From Sitta carolinensis (taxonomy: Eukaryota; Chordata; Aves; Passeriformes; Sittidae), in NCBI GenBank assembly GCA_032173965.1, contig CM063283.1, forward strand, positions 36,247,743 to 36,311,742: a DNA stretch of 64,000 nt, read 5' to 3'. The notes under the pieces are model-generated. The model did not search any database, was not told the DNA's origin, and saw only the letters and a list, made by a program, of their open reading frames with translations. The position numbers and the translations under genes were made by a program. Shown piece after piece: positions 28,106 through 42,109 of this stretch. Each line of letters starts with the position of its first letter. Within the stretch, counting starts at the first letter, position 1.

Positions 28106-28599
28106 GTAAGTCTCTTACCCAACATTTGACTGAAAGCTAGGAGGGCGAAGACTGTGGCTGCTTGCAACAGCTCCTCAAAAGCCAATGTTATCTGACTGAC
28201 AGTAACACATCTTTATCCAAGACCAAGAATCTGTTCAAAGCCAAAGATAAAGCAGTTGGCTGCTGCAGCAAGACTGGTTAAGATACAATGCTTCTGCAGT
28301 CGACAGCACAAAAGGGAACAATGTGCTTAGCATTAGATGTAGGTCAGATCTCAGCTCACATAACCACGTACCACATATAAATTGCACAGAGTGGAAGCAG
28401 CTTGCAGGAAAAGAATGAGTTGAATTAAGTGCAGAGCAAAATTTGAAATCTTATCAGTGAAGCCCTAGTTCTGCCACCAGTACCCACAATCTCATTTAGA
28501 TATTCAGAGAAAGTGTATATGAAGTTATGTTCTGTGGCACATTGGGTAACTTCTGAACTCTGATATGTAGCAATAAAGCAGAAGCAGCAAAACAATGAA

Positions 28600-28742
28600 A
28601 GCAAACAAACCAAACCAACAATAAAATAAAAAATAAATAAATAAATTAAAAAAAACATAAAGAAACAAAAAAACCCCAAGATAAACAAAACACCAACTGA
28701 CCAACCAACCAACCAACCAACCAATCAACTAACCAGTCAACC
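28600..28742. repeat. A-rich tract followed by (CCAA)n
   Basis: About 80 bases of A-rich sequence (AAAT and AAAC words) lead into six perfect CCAA units at 28701-28724, then decayed units to 28742. The long Trp/Leu/Phe-rich frames on the - strand across this region are only translations of the simple repeat. Confidence 0.92.
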
Positions 28743-28749
28743 AGGCCAC

Positions 28750-31015
28750 TTGCTGAGAAGTAAAGTAATCTGAGAGGTGTTGATACTTACACATCTGGAC
28801 ATCAAAGTACAGGCTCAGACACTGAAAACTTAATTTACAGCCTGCTGTGCTTTGTGTCCCTGCAGACACAGGGACGACCAAAGGGAGACATGAGGCACAG
28901 GGAAGTAGATGTAATTTAGACTTCCTGAATCTAGGCCCAAGTGCTTTAAAGGACACCATGCTAAAAATTTCTTCATTCACTGTTCTTAACAACTGTTCTT
29001 AGCTGTCTCCTAGTGATCATGAAATAAATTTATCCTGATCAACCATTAGAAAATTATGCAGATTTTAGTACAAGATAAGTGTGAAATCATTAAGAGATAG
29101 TTGCTTGCAACTGGTTCCTTTTTTCCCCCCAAATGGAAGCATCTATAAATCTGTACAGTTCATCTGAACAGGGATTGCGAAATTAGAGATGTAGTCTTAG
29201 TGAGTATGTGTGAGAACAAGGATCATTTTAACAATGCAGTGAAAGAGACATTAGAAACTTTCTGAGAAGACATCCAGACAGCAAGTTCTTCACAGCAGTT
29301 TTTGAAAAGATTACTCAAGATAAAATGTCAAAAGCACCCAACAGTCATTAAGAAATTAATATTTTGCACGTTGATTTTTATATATTCTCAAATAATAGTG
29401 TCATAGGAAGCTGAAATATCGACTTAAGAGGAAGTAATTTTAAGAAATATTTGTAAAAAAGATGCTACACTGCTCATTGTCATATAGTTTGTTCACAAAA
29501 TTAATTCAAGTTATGGGTTTATTGATATGAAGAGTTAAACTCTAAGTTGAGGGGAGGAAGGATGAAAGATAACCACAGTAAAGGAGAAGGGATAACTGCC
29601 TCTATGTTACAAGAAAAGTGAGAAGACAGAGATAAGCAAAAAACAGTATGAGTTGATGCCAGTGACAACCTATTTCTTTTCCCAAAGGGAAATATTGCCC
29701 CACTAATTCTTCTGCCAGTGCCCTATCTACATGATATCTGCCCCAGTGCTTTGCAATATAGCTTATTTATCCTTTTGAGGAGGCGCTGCATTTGAGTGGG
29801 ATTTGCCTGCCCCATCTCAGGTAGCTGGGTTGATTCAGCCACCCAAATGTTTGTCATTGGTTCATCTCATCCCTGTGCTACCACTGCTCTCCTGGCTTCA
29901 AGTCCAGTAAGAGACTAACCCTGAATACTCTGATTGGTGGCAAATGGCCACATCTATACACTGGTTACATCTAACCAGTTGATCCTAAAAGGGGCAACTC
30001 CTGCCCTCACAATATTGTATTTATGAAAAACTCACAGGATTTATTAAAATTTAAAAATAGTAGGAAATATGACAGAAGGATGAAGTGAACATACATTAAA
30101 AACCCCTTTTTCATCAAAAGAACTGGCCACCTCCCATTCAGAAACCTGACCATCAGGATTATGGCCAGGCATGGCAGCTGTTTGTCTCTCTTGCTTGGGT
30201 GGGTAGTGATTCCATGGGGGCTGCTGGCTATCACCTGTCACACCCTCAGCAGATCCTTGGGCTGCTCAGTAGGTTGCACACACGCTGCTAATAGACAAAG
30301 GTGGGCTGCTGGGTAACCTTCCTTCTCTGTGCCTGGTCTGTCAGGAACTCACTTCATTAGGCCTGAGTTTTACAGAAATCTATAGAATCACATGCCCTAC
30401 AGTATTCATGAGACATGAGTATGGCTTGCAGGGGAAAAAAAAATTACAAATCCGTGGAAATCAACCAAGCCTGTGAGGAATTTGTGGTTTATTTACTGAA
30501 TTCATCCTCCCAGGAAAGAATAAGCACTGAACTAGCTGCCTGCTCTGGCTGCAGTCACACCTGTAAGTCAAGCAGTGGTGGGAAGCACTGATGAGCAGTG
30601 CTATCACCTGTGCTTTTGTACCATTGGAGTGGCCTCTGCCTGAGCTACCATTCTTCCAAACAGCACCTGGGAGTACTTGAGAACTTAGCATGGCCCACAG
30701 ACCAACCAGCAGCTGGTTGCTGGATGCTGCTGGATGCTGCTGTCCTGTTTGGGAGACTAGGAGAGTTGAGCAGTGTAGACGAGAAGTGTCCCATACCAAC
30801 TGGCATCAAAGCTAGAAGGTGGTTTCAGGGTAGATATTTAATGTATTTATGTGCTGTTAGGTAGTAGGGAAACTTATCGTTCCTTGCAGCTTGGTGGCCC
30901 ATGATTTCAGCAGCAAGTTCATCCACATGTGTTTTCAGAATTTGAGGCAGTTTCTATTTTATCCCACTTTATTGAAAGCTGGGGGCTTGCTATGGGCTGG
31001 GAGTCAGAGGTTTAG
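28750..31015. other. Intergenic, no gene recognised
   Basis: The sequence appears to be single-copy with no supported gene. Short ORFs near 30007-30864 overlap in both strands and show no domain. A small tandem duplication (TGGATGCTGC twice) lies at 30719-30740. Confidence 0.6.
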
Positions 31016-31017
31016 GG

Positions 31018-31232
31018 TATCATAGAATCAGACAATATGCTGAGTTGGAAGGGATGCACTGGGATCCTCAAAGTCCAACTCCTGGCTCTGCACAGGACAT
31101 CCCAAAAATCACACCATGTGCCTGAGACCATTTTCCAAATGTTTCTTGAACTCTGACAGGCTTGGTTCCCACTTTCCTGGGAGTCTGTTCCAGTGCTCAA
31201 TCACCTCTGAGTGAAAAACTGTATATAAACCA
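31018..31232 (-). mobile_element. CR1 LINE 3' end, antisense
   Basis: The + strand opens with 'tatcatagaatcagacaatatgctgagttggaagggatgc', the inverted CR1 3' terminus. It continues with 'gtccaactcctggctctgcacaggacat', 'catgtgcctgagaccattttccaaatgtttcttgaactctgacaggct' and 'ggagtctgttccagtgctcaatcacc'. This order matches CR1 read in antisense. It is 5' truncated near 31232. Confidence 0.95.
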
Positions 31233-31234
31233 TA

Positions 31235-34200
31235 TGTTAGGACATATATGAAAGGACTTACACAGCTGTGAAGGGAAACAACAAAGGTGAGAAATTTTCT
31301 TTTCTTTGCTTGTGAAATTTTGAATTAAACTCATTAGCTACTTGTGATATGCACAATGATCCACCAGCTGGGTGATGTGCAACTTAAGCAAGCAAGTCTT
31401 ACTTGTAAGCAAGTGGTTGTGGGCAGGAGAAGTGATAGGTGTGTGCTTATCTAAATGTGCATATCTAGTATAACCAGAGATGTCCTAGGGTATCGCACCT
31501 GGCCTCTGCTGCCTCTCCATGAAGGCAAGGGTCACCCACAGGCCAGGCTTCAGAGCTGCTGATCCCATGTGGATTGTCTACCTGCCTGAGTTCAAAGGAC
31601 TGGCGTGAATCTTAAAGGAATCTTTGCCTCTGGTAGCTGGAATATCTGCTGTCCTATCTGAGGAAGCCACCGAGGATGAAGACCTTGATGTCTCGGTGGT
31701 TGATAGTGAGTGTAGGGAAGAATTAACTGTCTCCTGCAGGCACCTTATTTTGCAGCTAAGTGCCAACACTTAAGTGGGAGAGGTGTCTACCTGTATTTTG
31801 GATGCATAGCTTAGGGCAGACAAATTGCAGTGAAGGAGTCTAATAAATTGCTTTGTCACAAGCATAACCAAAGCAGTAATGGACTCTGATTCAGTGGAGC
31901 AGGCAAAGTTCTGTGGAAAAGAGCCAGTATGATTTAGCACTGGCTTTAGAAGTTCCTTGATGTTGTTTGCTAATGGTGCAATTGTACTTTTGGAAGGACT
32001 ACATGGAAGAGCAATCACACTACCTTTCAAAGGACCTGAAAGCCAAAGACATTTGTAAATGACTCAGTGAAGAACTGAAAAATGGCCGCACCACACAGCC
32101 CTTGTGTCCATCTTCTCTCCAGCAGAAGTGTGTGAGGGTAGATCAGTGATGCTTCCTTTGGAGTTTAAAAGCCTGGGCTAAGGCTTCTCCCTGTTTTCCC
32201 TATACTAGTATCTAAAATTTATTTAGTGGCCTCTCAGAGAGTCCCTCTATCTTCTAGCACACAGTCTTGAGCTTGCAACACAGCAACGTGTTGGTAGCAA
32301 GAAACCACAGTACTCCTTGAGGCAAGCAATTTGTGATTTCCTGTCACAAAGTGCTTGAGCACCCAGTCCCTGAGAGGTCATGGATGAATTGCTGCAGTCC
32401 CTGGCTTCTTACTAGCTACCACAGAGGCAGGGAATGCTTCAGGAGGGGAAAACTTTCCTGTTGTAAAAACTGACACTGGTGATTAAAGTGACACGTCCTC
32501 AGGAGAGCAAAAAATGTTTTCATTAGAGCCATCTAAACCAAATCCAAGTAACTGTGCAGTATTATATAGGAAACACGGTCATCTTGAATATTTCATTTTT
32601 TCCCCAGTAAACAGCTGGAAGAGAAAATGACTTAGTTGAGCACTGTGACATAGATTTTGAATTTATTCTATTATCTGGGTGAGCTTATAAATAGTAGAAG
32701 AAGCTATAAAAAATTAAGTCTTATTCATGTACACAGGGCAATCCTATAGGATACTGCTGAATGATACAAAGGTAGATAATTTTAAAAACTGGATTTTAGC
32801 TATTTGTGCATATAAACAAGATAGAGAATAAAGGATAAACAAGATAGGGAATGTATTGTGCAGATCCTCAAAATTGCATCAGAGGAACAATAATTAGCCT
32901 TTTAATTATTTTTTTCTCTAGCCAGCTTAGATCAATAGCAATCTTTCTGTTTGTTTTATTCGAATCCTTTCTGCTTTTTTGTTGTTTTGGTTTTCTGGGG
33001 GTTTTTTTGAGGGAAGACATTGCGTGACTGTGCAGGTACTGGAACAGAGAAAATCTTAATGGTTTGGCAGGTGAAAGCTGCTGTAAGTTTCATGTTTGTG
33101 CCTCCCCTTCTGTGTTTCTGAAATAAAGAGGAGATTTGCGGTGTATGTATTTTTGACAAGACAACAAAAATCAGACCTGAGTAAACGAATCTGTGACTTG
33201 TCTCCACCTGCAAAGAGGGCCTCCCCAGACTAAGCACACTGGGATTGACTCACAATCACAATTAAGGAAAAATAAGGTTCTTATAAGGATTGCCTGTCTA
33301 ATCACCAGGGATCTGGACTTGACAACCCAGGCCTGCATTCCTAAAATAAGTTATCTATGCCAATGTCAAGAGGGTGAAAACAGGAAATACAGAACTACCT
33401 AGAAGATATTTTTGTGAGTCCTTTTCTTCCTTTCATCAGCTAGTTCCGTTTTCCAGCCTCGTGGAAGAAGGAAACAGACCAGAAATTTCTGCTGTATGCC
33501 TCATTTTCCTAGGGATTGAGGGCATTTAAGTAGAAGATCAGGTTCTTCTCAGAGGGCCATGCATCCTATTCATGAAAGTGACTTTGATTAAACTTCATAC
33601 ATTAAAAACAAAAGGACAGAGAAGTCTAAGAAGGAAAAGGGTTTAGGTGCATCTGATCCAAAAGCAAACAGAAGCCTCACACTTGCCCAGCCCAACCTGA
33701 TTGAGCTCATCAGACTCGCTGAATTGATTTGCTGTATGACCTGAAAGTTGCCTTAGTGTTCACTTGCCTCAGCATGTCCCAAAACACTGGTCTGAGTAGT
33801 TTCAGGGCTTAGCTCCAGTCTGAAACATGCTGAGATTGAGAGTCTGACAGAGCAGAATGTCCTGATCCAGAGGTTTCAAAGGGCGCTGCCACACGCAAAT
33901 CTAGTACATGTGTTGCAGGCAGCAGGCACTCATTTTCTCATCACCAGGATGAGCATTTATGATTCCTAGACCCTGGTGCCTACAACTGGAGCATTTAAGA
34001 GCTACACTTGGAAGCATCATCTATAACCTCAGCCAGATCTGTTCCACTGTGCCACTTATAAAATTACGGTTTCATTTACAATATATTCATATAGAAAATG
34101 CAAATTTTCAGCAGCTGGGACATAGTAGCAATATATTCAGGCAGCTGCAAGCAAATGAAAAAATGTCCAGACTTACTTTCTGCTCTATCAAAATATGTTA

Positions 34201-35835
34201 ACTGTATGGAGGTGTCCCATTTTGCAACAGTGTATACAAAGTGTTCTTGCTTATATATGGCTTCTGGCTGAAGAGCAAGTGCAGCAGGAAAAACAGTGGT
34301 GTAAACAATTCCATTTAACTACATTTATCTGGGCAAATACTCAAAGAAGTCTGGACAAGCTTTGGCTTCTAGAGAGAACTGAAGGCCAGAGTGCCAAGAT
34401 TTCATTACTCTTATGCTGAAAGAGTTGTTGCTGTGCCCAAAAAAAGTTGGAAACCCGCATCCAAATAATGAAAATGAATTTGTACTTAATACCACATTCC
34501 TCCACTGGCAAGGAGAGAATGAACTGGGTGATGTAATAACTGTTTTCCATCTCAAAGTTCTACTAGACAGTATATTCTCTTTGATATTTATTATGATTTC
34601 TTTTAATGACTTGAAGAGAGCCTCAGGCTTTGGCAGAGAAGTGTCTTTTGTTAATACCAGCATTATTAATTATAATAATTGCATATTTCAATAAATGTTT
34701 TATACTACGTCATATTTTGGTGAAATTTGAAGCAATTCCTATTTTAAACTTGATGAGAAACTGCTCAAGACTATGCATTTACCCAACATTTGTGGAGATA
34801 AAAAATGGAAGTCAGATTTGTTTCAAAACTTGATATAATATCAGAACAGAGGGTACCTGCTACTTCAGAAGTTCATGTTTTGAAATTTCTTGCAAACTGG
34901 AAATTCCAGAATAATAATTAAATAAATGCATAATAACTAATTAACTAATTAAAAAACTCTCAAGAAGTTTGGGGCTTTGCTTATTATACTTTTTTTTCCT
35001 CAAGGGATCAAGTATGGGCAACTGCAGAAATGTTGTTATAGTTTCCTCAAACAGGTCAGAGACAGTTTTAGTGACTGGGTCTTGTTACACTGAGTTACAG
35101 GATGAAAGAATACCAGACTAAAAATTGTCCAATTACTTAAAGTATCTGCAATGACTATTAGGTGAGAGAGCAAGAAGGATTGTCATAAATATTGCAGGAG
35201 ATAGAGGACACGTCATGTCAACTTCCAAAATTTAGTGGCAGTGCAACTTGCTTTGTACATCTCTGGTAGTTTCATTTAGAGCTTTTGATTGTGGATTGAT
35301 GTTTGCCAAACACACAGTTTGAATTTAATAACTCCCTTCCTCTGTTTTGTCAAGGGAAGTAGAAGGAAGCAGAAACTGTGCTGTGATTCTGCACTTGCCT
35401 TATGAGTAATAGTAAGAAAAAAAGCAGTTATTATTCTGTTTCACAGCTGAATTGAAATACAGGATTTAATGAAATTCTGTCTTATGAGCCTGATATGGGG
35501 AGATTCATAACACAACTCAGAAAAACCATAGAAAAAATTCCAAGGGTAAGGTATTCCCATCTGGGACAAGAGGTGCCAAGACAAGAAAATACATATTTGT
35601 GAGAAGAAGAATCCCTACATCAGACGTGATAGCAGACAATGAAGCTATGTCTCATGAAGGAAGCAGGCTGGATGTGCTCAACAACCTGTTTTCTTCCCTA
35701 TCTGAAAAGAGGCTTAGGCTGTGTCCATTACATTCCATGTGGTGAATGGAACAGCGAAGTTATCATCTGTAACTGCAGAAGAGGGATGGAAGCATCTTCT
35801 GAAGGACTTGCATCTAGAAATCATAAGGAAATTAG
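31235..35835. other. Intergenic, no gene recognised
   Basis: AT-rich sequence between two CR1 copies, with no supported exon. Short frames on both strands lack recognisable domains. A T/G-rich tract occurs at 32950-33010, of the kind common in bird genomes. Confidence 0.6.
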
Positions 35836-35839
35836 CTAA

Positions 35840-37165
35840 GGCCTTTGAAGGCCCACCGTAAATTTTAGCAAAGCTTGGAAGACTGAGGGAATTCCTGAGG
35901 ATTTAAAACCAGGATTGTTGGTATTGGTTTGGTTTTTGAAAATGATGGAAGGAATGACACAGGTAGCTATCAGATAATTATCCTGACTGTGTTGGTGAGA
36001 AAACACAGGGCCATCGGGTTTGGACTTCAGAACAAAGGGTTAGAAACCGTAAGTGTTCTGCTTGAGGCAGGCTTTGTTTGTTCTTTCATTGGCAGACAAT
36101 GGTAACTATACTGATGTCACATACTTGGATTTCTCCAAGGCATTTGACTTTCTATCAATTACATTTTGACTAAGAAACATGAATTATATAGAATTAACAC
36201 AGCATAACACATAGCAAGTGTGTCATTAAGTGACTCCTGGAGAGATCTCAGGCTGCTGTTACAATGGAAGAGTGTATCTGCTTCCAGCACTGACTTCTAA
36301 GCTGGACCGTTCAGTGTTTTCACTAACAACATTGATGACCATGCAAAGTGTTTTCAAGTGGGGTTCTTAGGCAACACAAAGTTTGTAGGGTTAAAATAAT
36401 ATAGAAGATAACACAATAAGGGCAGAATCAACATAACTGTCTGCTTAAACAGTTACAGTTCCATAAAACATGTTTCAGCACAGACATGCACAAGACCTCT
36501 GGAAACAGTTCCTTACACAGGATGGTGGGTTCATTACTTTTTTGATTATAAATCTTTTATAAATCCTTCATTATTTAGTCTTTTAGTCTTTTATGACCAA
36601 CCAGATGCAATCAGGAGGTCATAGTTGGGTGTTATAAATTTAGATGAGATGTGTGCAGTTCTGGGCCCCACAATTTAAGAAGGGTGGGAATGTATTCAAG
36701 TATATCCATAATAGCGCACAAAAGTGAGGAAAGGGCTGGAAGGAATGCCCTGTGAGAAGTGGATGAGGACTTTGGGCTTGTCTAGTTTGGAGAAAAAGAA
36801 TCTGAGAGGTGACCTCATTGCACATTCTACAGCTTTCTAAGGAATGGAGATAGAGGTGGTGATCTCTTCTCCTGGGGAACCAGTGACAGAACATGTGGGA
36901 ATGGTTCAAAGGTGCACCAGGGGAGGGTCAGACTGGACATCAGGAAGCATCTCGTTACTGAGAGGGTGACCAAATCCTGGAACAGGCTTCCTAGCGAGGT
37001 AGTCAATGTCCCAAGCTTGTCAACGGTTAAGATGCCTTTGCACAATGACCTTAAGCAAATGCTTTGTCTTTTGGTTGGTCCTGAATTGGTCAGTCAGTTG
37101 GACTTGATGACCATTGTGTGATTTTTCTAGTAGAAATGATTCTGCTCTGTTCTACTCTGTTCTGT
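35840..37165 (+). mobile_element. Decayed CR1 LINE with reverse-transcriptase remnant
   Basis: This is the longest CR1 relic in the window. A fragment of the ORF2 reverse-transcriptase domain is readable at 36113-36148 as DVTYLDFSKAFD, which carries the YLDFSKAFD hallmark of CR1-type enzymes. Frameshifts and stops destroy the frame on both sides. The 3' part is recognisable at 36650-37130: 'gcagttctgggccccacaattt', 'ggtgacctcattgcacattctac', 'gggagggtcagactggacatcaggaagcat', 'ggaacaggcttcctagcgaggtagtcaatgtccc' and 'ggacttgatgaccattgtg'. It ends in a TTCTGCTCTGTTCTACTCTG tail at about 37138-37165. The element is dead. The 5' boundary is uncertain. Confidence 0.88.
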
Positions 37166-37646
37166 CCCATGCTGAGCTAAGTGTCTTGTAGCCTTTTTCC
37201 CACCATGGCTCATAAAGGAAAGTGAGAAAAAGCATGGTCCATGGACCTGGTGCTTCAACAGACTAACCCTCACACTTAAATCCAGTTTCTGGATTGGACC
37301 ATATCCTTAGCAATATTTCTGACTCTATTTAAGGGACTCTAAATCCACTCCCATACTAGTTAAGATTTTCTAGATTTTAACTTCTAGGAAAATGCATCTA
37401 ATGTCAAGGCCAGATTACCTAAATTGAACTTCAAGCCATTACCTATTGTCCAGCCTTTAGCAATAATACTGGAAAGCATGCCATTATCAGGACTCATACT
37501 AGCATATATGATATGATAAACAACCACTCCAGTGAATTTAGAAAGCTGTATATCTTAACTCTTAGGAAAGGTTTGTCTCCCAACCCTTTGGTCTACTTTA
37601 TAGCCACACTGGTATTTCCACATTCTTCTTGAAATGGGGATTAGAG

Positions 37647-37710
37647 ACATATTTGAGATATTTGAGATATATTTAGATATTTATATTTAGATATTTGAGA
37701 TATATCTATA
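37647..37710. repeat. AT-rich tandem repeat (GATATTT-type)
   Basis: Units such as ATTTGAGATAT and ATTTAGATATTT are repeated in tandem with small changes over about 64 bases. Confidence 0.8.
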
Positions 37711-37914
37711 TCACAGTAGCATCCTTGTCAAGGCTCTGTGGACAGCCTTGGTATTTCCCAGTCTTGATGGAATATTCTCCTTTTTGATGGGATATTCTCA
37801 GTTTCATTACTTGTTGTCACTGGCATTATTTTGTCACAGGAATACTCTGAGATTCACTTTTTCAAAATTATTAAATATTTTTCATAGCCACATTTTCTAT
37901 GGAGAGTGGTCATG

Positions 37915-38235
37915 ACAATAGAGTAAACCAGAATAGAATCTAATTGAATCAATAGAATAGAATAAATTCCAGTTGGAAGGAAGATACAGCAATCATCTAG
38001 TTAAACTGCCTGACCATTTCAGGGCTGGTCAAAAGTTAAAAGCCTGTTAGTAAGTGCATTGATCAGAATTTGGACTTGTTAAACTTAGATTAATCACAGC
38101 TCGATGCTCCAGTCTATCTAGATCCCTCTCCAAGGCTTCTTGTCCCTCTGGAGAATTCACACCACCTCCCATGTCATGTTTGCTAACTTCCACCTTGTGA
38201 CAGACTTGGAGAGTATCACATGTGCTGCATCATCC
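37915..38235 (-). mobile_element. CR1 LINE 3' fragment, antisense
   Basis: An A/GAATAGAAT-rich start at 37917-37970 (decayed CR1 terminal octamers) is followed by 'agttggaaggaagatacagcaatcatctagtt', 'ctgaccatttcagggctggtcaaaagttaaaagcctgttag', 'agctcgatgctccagtctatctagatccctctccaaggcttcttgtccct' and a decayed downstream part. This follows the order of antisense CR1. It is truncated at the element's 5' side near 38235. Confidence 0.85.
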
Positions 38236-39387
38236 GTAGGTTGCTGAGGATGACTTCTCACTCCTTTTTATTTCATGCCCAGATACATGTTTATGCTTAT
38301 GTACTTCCTCGCTCTGAATCAGTGCAGCTTCATCCCAGCTGGAGGAATGGATGTAGGCCATCAATGTTCTCAGTGGGAGCAGATGCCAGCTTGATCTCTC
38401 CTGCTCACGTGCTCAGGACACAACTAATCACTAGGTCTGAGTCAATGCAGGCATCACTAGGGCTTTCCTGCTCTGTACCTGTGGGATCTCTAACCCTGCT
38501 TGACTCAACCCTACCACAATTTAAAATAAAATTTGTTTATTTATTTTTGTCCCTCATTTTGGGACAGGACATGAGGACTGGGGTCTTTAATAAAAACAGC
38601 CTGAAGAAAATTGCCAACTAATTGATACCATCATTCTATAATCATCTGCCATGCTGTCTGCCAGCTACTTCAAATTAAGAATATTTCAAAGTCACGAATT
38701 ATGATGAAGTACAGTACACAGCTGTGGTCTGACTCTAATACAGGCCTGTTCTGCTATGCTGTTTCAGTTATGCAAAGCTGAATAAAGAATAGAGACCGAC
38801 TGGTAGTAGTGGAAGTAAGTGAATTATTTCCTTTTGTGATTTAGAGGGCAAGATCTGCAATGTACTAATGCTGGAGTTCTCCAAATGTCACTTTAGTAAA
38901 TATATACTGTCAGTATGAGTGATTTTTGGCTCTTGTATTTCGTGAGGTAATGGTCTACTTAATGGTTACATATGAGCAATCATGATAAAGGAAAACACTT
39001 AATACATCATCTTGCATCGCCCACAATCTAAGGCTGAACATTAAATCATCTCATCCAATCTGATGCACCTGGGACACTGAATGAGCTTGAGTATTTTAGA
39101 AGCACCAAAAGATCTGCTCTCTGAGCTTGTACAGTACTCTGAATTCTCTCCTCCTGCACACATGGTATTGTCCAAACTTCATACAATTTAACTATTATTG
39201 GAAAGTGAAACAGATTTTAAATGAAGAACAGCATTGGCACCAAGTGAAGATCAAGAGGTTTAACACAGATCTCTCCCACCTATAACAATATATTTACTTC
39301 AATTTCAATAATACTGGTCAAGAAACTGGCAGCAGCAAAAAGACCAGCAATCCCAGCTCTACTTAGCTGAATTTCTGAAGTAATGCA

Positions 39388-39423
39388 TTTATTTATCTAT
39401 TTATTTATCATTGTTATTTATAT
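39388..39423. repeat. (ATTT)n low-complexity repeat
   Basis: ATTT units broken by ATCT and ATTG variants run over about 36 bases. Confidence 0.85.
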
Positions 39424-42109
39424 TAAATCTGAACTTGAGATGTGAAAGAGCGTAGGTCTTCTGAAGTCAGCTGAGCCCCTGCAGGCTGCATCAGCAGAAG
39501 AGCTGGTAGAAGGACAGCAGGGACAATCCTGAGAGCAGCAAGTTCCTCTGCTGCAAGGTGCTCTGAGTGTGGCAGTAAAGCTGGGAAAGGCTTAATGATA
39601 AAGCTGGAGTGTTCTGTACAAGTGTATAATATTTTCTGTAATGGTGGCTTGTTAAGTTTTGTTTTCCACAAACTATATCGACTCAGTTCAATTGCATAGG
39701 TTCCCCCCTTAATTATTTATTTAAGTCATGTCCACCTGCTGGATTATTTTTCCTGGTATTGAAATCAGGATGACACATCTATAATTATCAAGTCACTCCA
39801 ATTACCCTTTTGAAGTGTTGGCAGAATGCTTGGTTGGTGTGGGGAGAGTGTTATTAATTCTGGTGCTGTTAAATTGTGACAGATGTTTCTGATTGCTTCT
39901 CATATTTTCATTCAACTACTCTATTGTTCAAGAAATTAATATATTAAAAAGTGCCATTTGTTAGATTTTTTAATTACTGGTATGGTAGAAAGTGCTTCCT
40001 CTTCAGAAGATGATATGATGATATAATGGAAGAAGATCTAATGACTTATTTAATGACTTTTCTTTGTGCATAAGGAATAAGTTACATGTAAGATTTTCAG
40101 ATGTTTCTGTAAGGTATAGTTGTTCCAAATCTGCTGGAAAGACAGAGATCTTAAAAGTTGACTCCCCATATATTCTTATTCTGTACTCTCAATGGTTGTC
40201 CAAGTTGTGGGGTTATCAGTAGCCCAAAAGATAGCATGTCAGCATTAGAAGTTCAGTGAGTATGTACAAAGAATACTCTTGAGTGATGATAGATCATCTC
40301 AGGGCAATTTTAGAAAGTGTTAAAATTAATTCATATTTCACCCTCAGTCTTTTAAAATGTCTGGGTTATAGCTACAGTGTTTAACATATCTTCCCTATCA
40401 TTACCAGTCATTAGCAAATATCACCTGTCACGTTTTCCAGTTCCTGCATTACAACATGCATTTCTGCTTCTCGATGACTGTGAATTGCCCCTCTTCGATC
40501 CTGAACTGTTGAGACAGCTGGTGGGAACATCCAAGATGTCAATTATCTCATATGCTTGGCAGATGGACAAGACCTTTTCCAGAAGACCTTTCTGACAGAC
40601 TCTTACTGAAGCTGTCATATCCCCCACCTGACCCTCATCTTACTACATTTGTTTCTGTCAGAGGACTTTGCTATGTGTTTTCCACAACTTATCATATAAT
40701 TCATATTCTTAGCGATGAACTGTGAAATGTAACAGATGGGATTGCAAACCCCCAAAATACCAGGAAGCAGACATTTTCCATGGTTGCTATATAATCATGC
40801 AGGGATGTTACTGACAAGTGAAGTTGCTTGAGACTTCCAAATCTTTCAAGAACACGTGCAAAAGTGGGCTGATTTTTTGTTTATAAAGTAACATGGATCT
40901 CTATTACTGTTAGCCATACTGGGCTGTAAACTCATCCCTTTGATTTTAAAAATTTCCTTAGGGAGAACTTTCCACCAGAAAACTTTTGAGTTATGTAAGG
41001 CACAAATCTGAAACAAACAAACAAATAGATCTACAATAAAAGTCATTAATAGTTTGAATTGGTTTTTACATCCAGTGAGAAGAAATAGTCAAGTCCTATC
41101 ACTCCAGAGTATTATACTTGTTCTTGCATAGGTGCCAGCTTTGTACTCTTCTGCTAGGCATGTCCCAGTAGTAATGAGCATGACTAATCACACAGAAATT
41201 TTGCCTTTTTGAAAACCCTTCCTTTGCACCAAGTATTTTTGATGTGATTGGTACCTATGCTTCGCTTTAACTCCATGTGAAATATTCCAGGCATCTAGAG
41301 AAGATACATACATTTGAGACTGGTTTTAAAAATTCATTAGAACAATATCCAATTCCTATTTCTAAGAAGAACGTTTACCTGAGTGTCCTGGTCAAATTCC
41401 TATCCCACTAATTATGTTTTACTGAAATATGTTATCTCCTGAAGTTTTACTTGGTTGCAGAATAGTTTTTTTGGTTGTTGCTCCTTTTACAGAATTGTTT
41501 ACTTTTGGATAACATAGTTCTGCTGTGAGGGGTTAGCCCTTGATATATTTCATTGATAGGTTTAAATCGGGGATTTTTAAAAATTTCTTTTTGGGTAGAG
41601 AATACAGACCAGGATGCTTCAGGACTTTATCATATCTGGGCAGGATATTCTGGCTGTTTGGCAGCTGTGGAGGTGGAAAAGTTTCCCTGAGGATGGATTT
41701 TGGCCACATCAACTGATACGTTCAGCTGGTTAAAGACCCAGTCCAAAACATGTTTGGCTTTTCAGGTTTTTGGACATACTCAATTTCTGCTCAGAGCCTG
41801 CTTCTAATGGCAGTTATGTGTGGAGTCAATTTTATATACATGCTTCCTCCTGTTAACTAAATGGAATTAATCACATGCTTGGGATTGAAGTATGGGCTTC
41901 TATGTTTCTAAAGTGACTTGGAATCCATTTTTTTGCACTTCTGGTTTTAAGCATAAGTAGTATAAAAATCATACTTCTTCCAGAATATTTTAATGCCTCT
42001 TAGAAATCTGTCCTGATCTTTTCTTTTTCCATTGCGGGAAACAGTTTTTATTATGCTTTCTGATGACCAGACCTAAACATATATTTAATTTCACTTAAAA
42101 TTTCACATC

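Noticed and set aside
28425..28728. Hydrophobic frames on the - strand that look like membrane proteins
   Set aside because: They are translations of the A-rich and CCAA simple repeat. The Phe/Leu/Trp richness comes from TTT and TTGG words.
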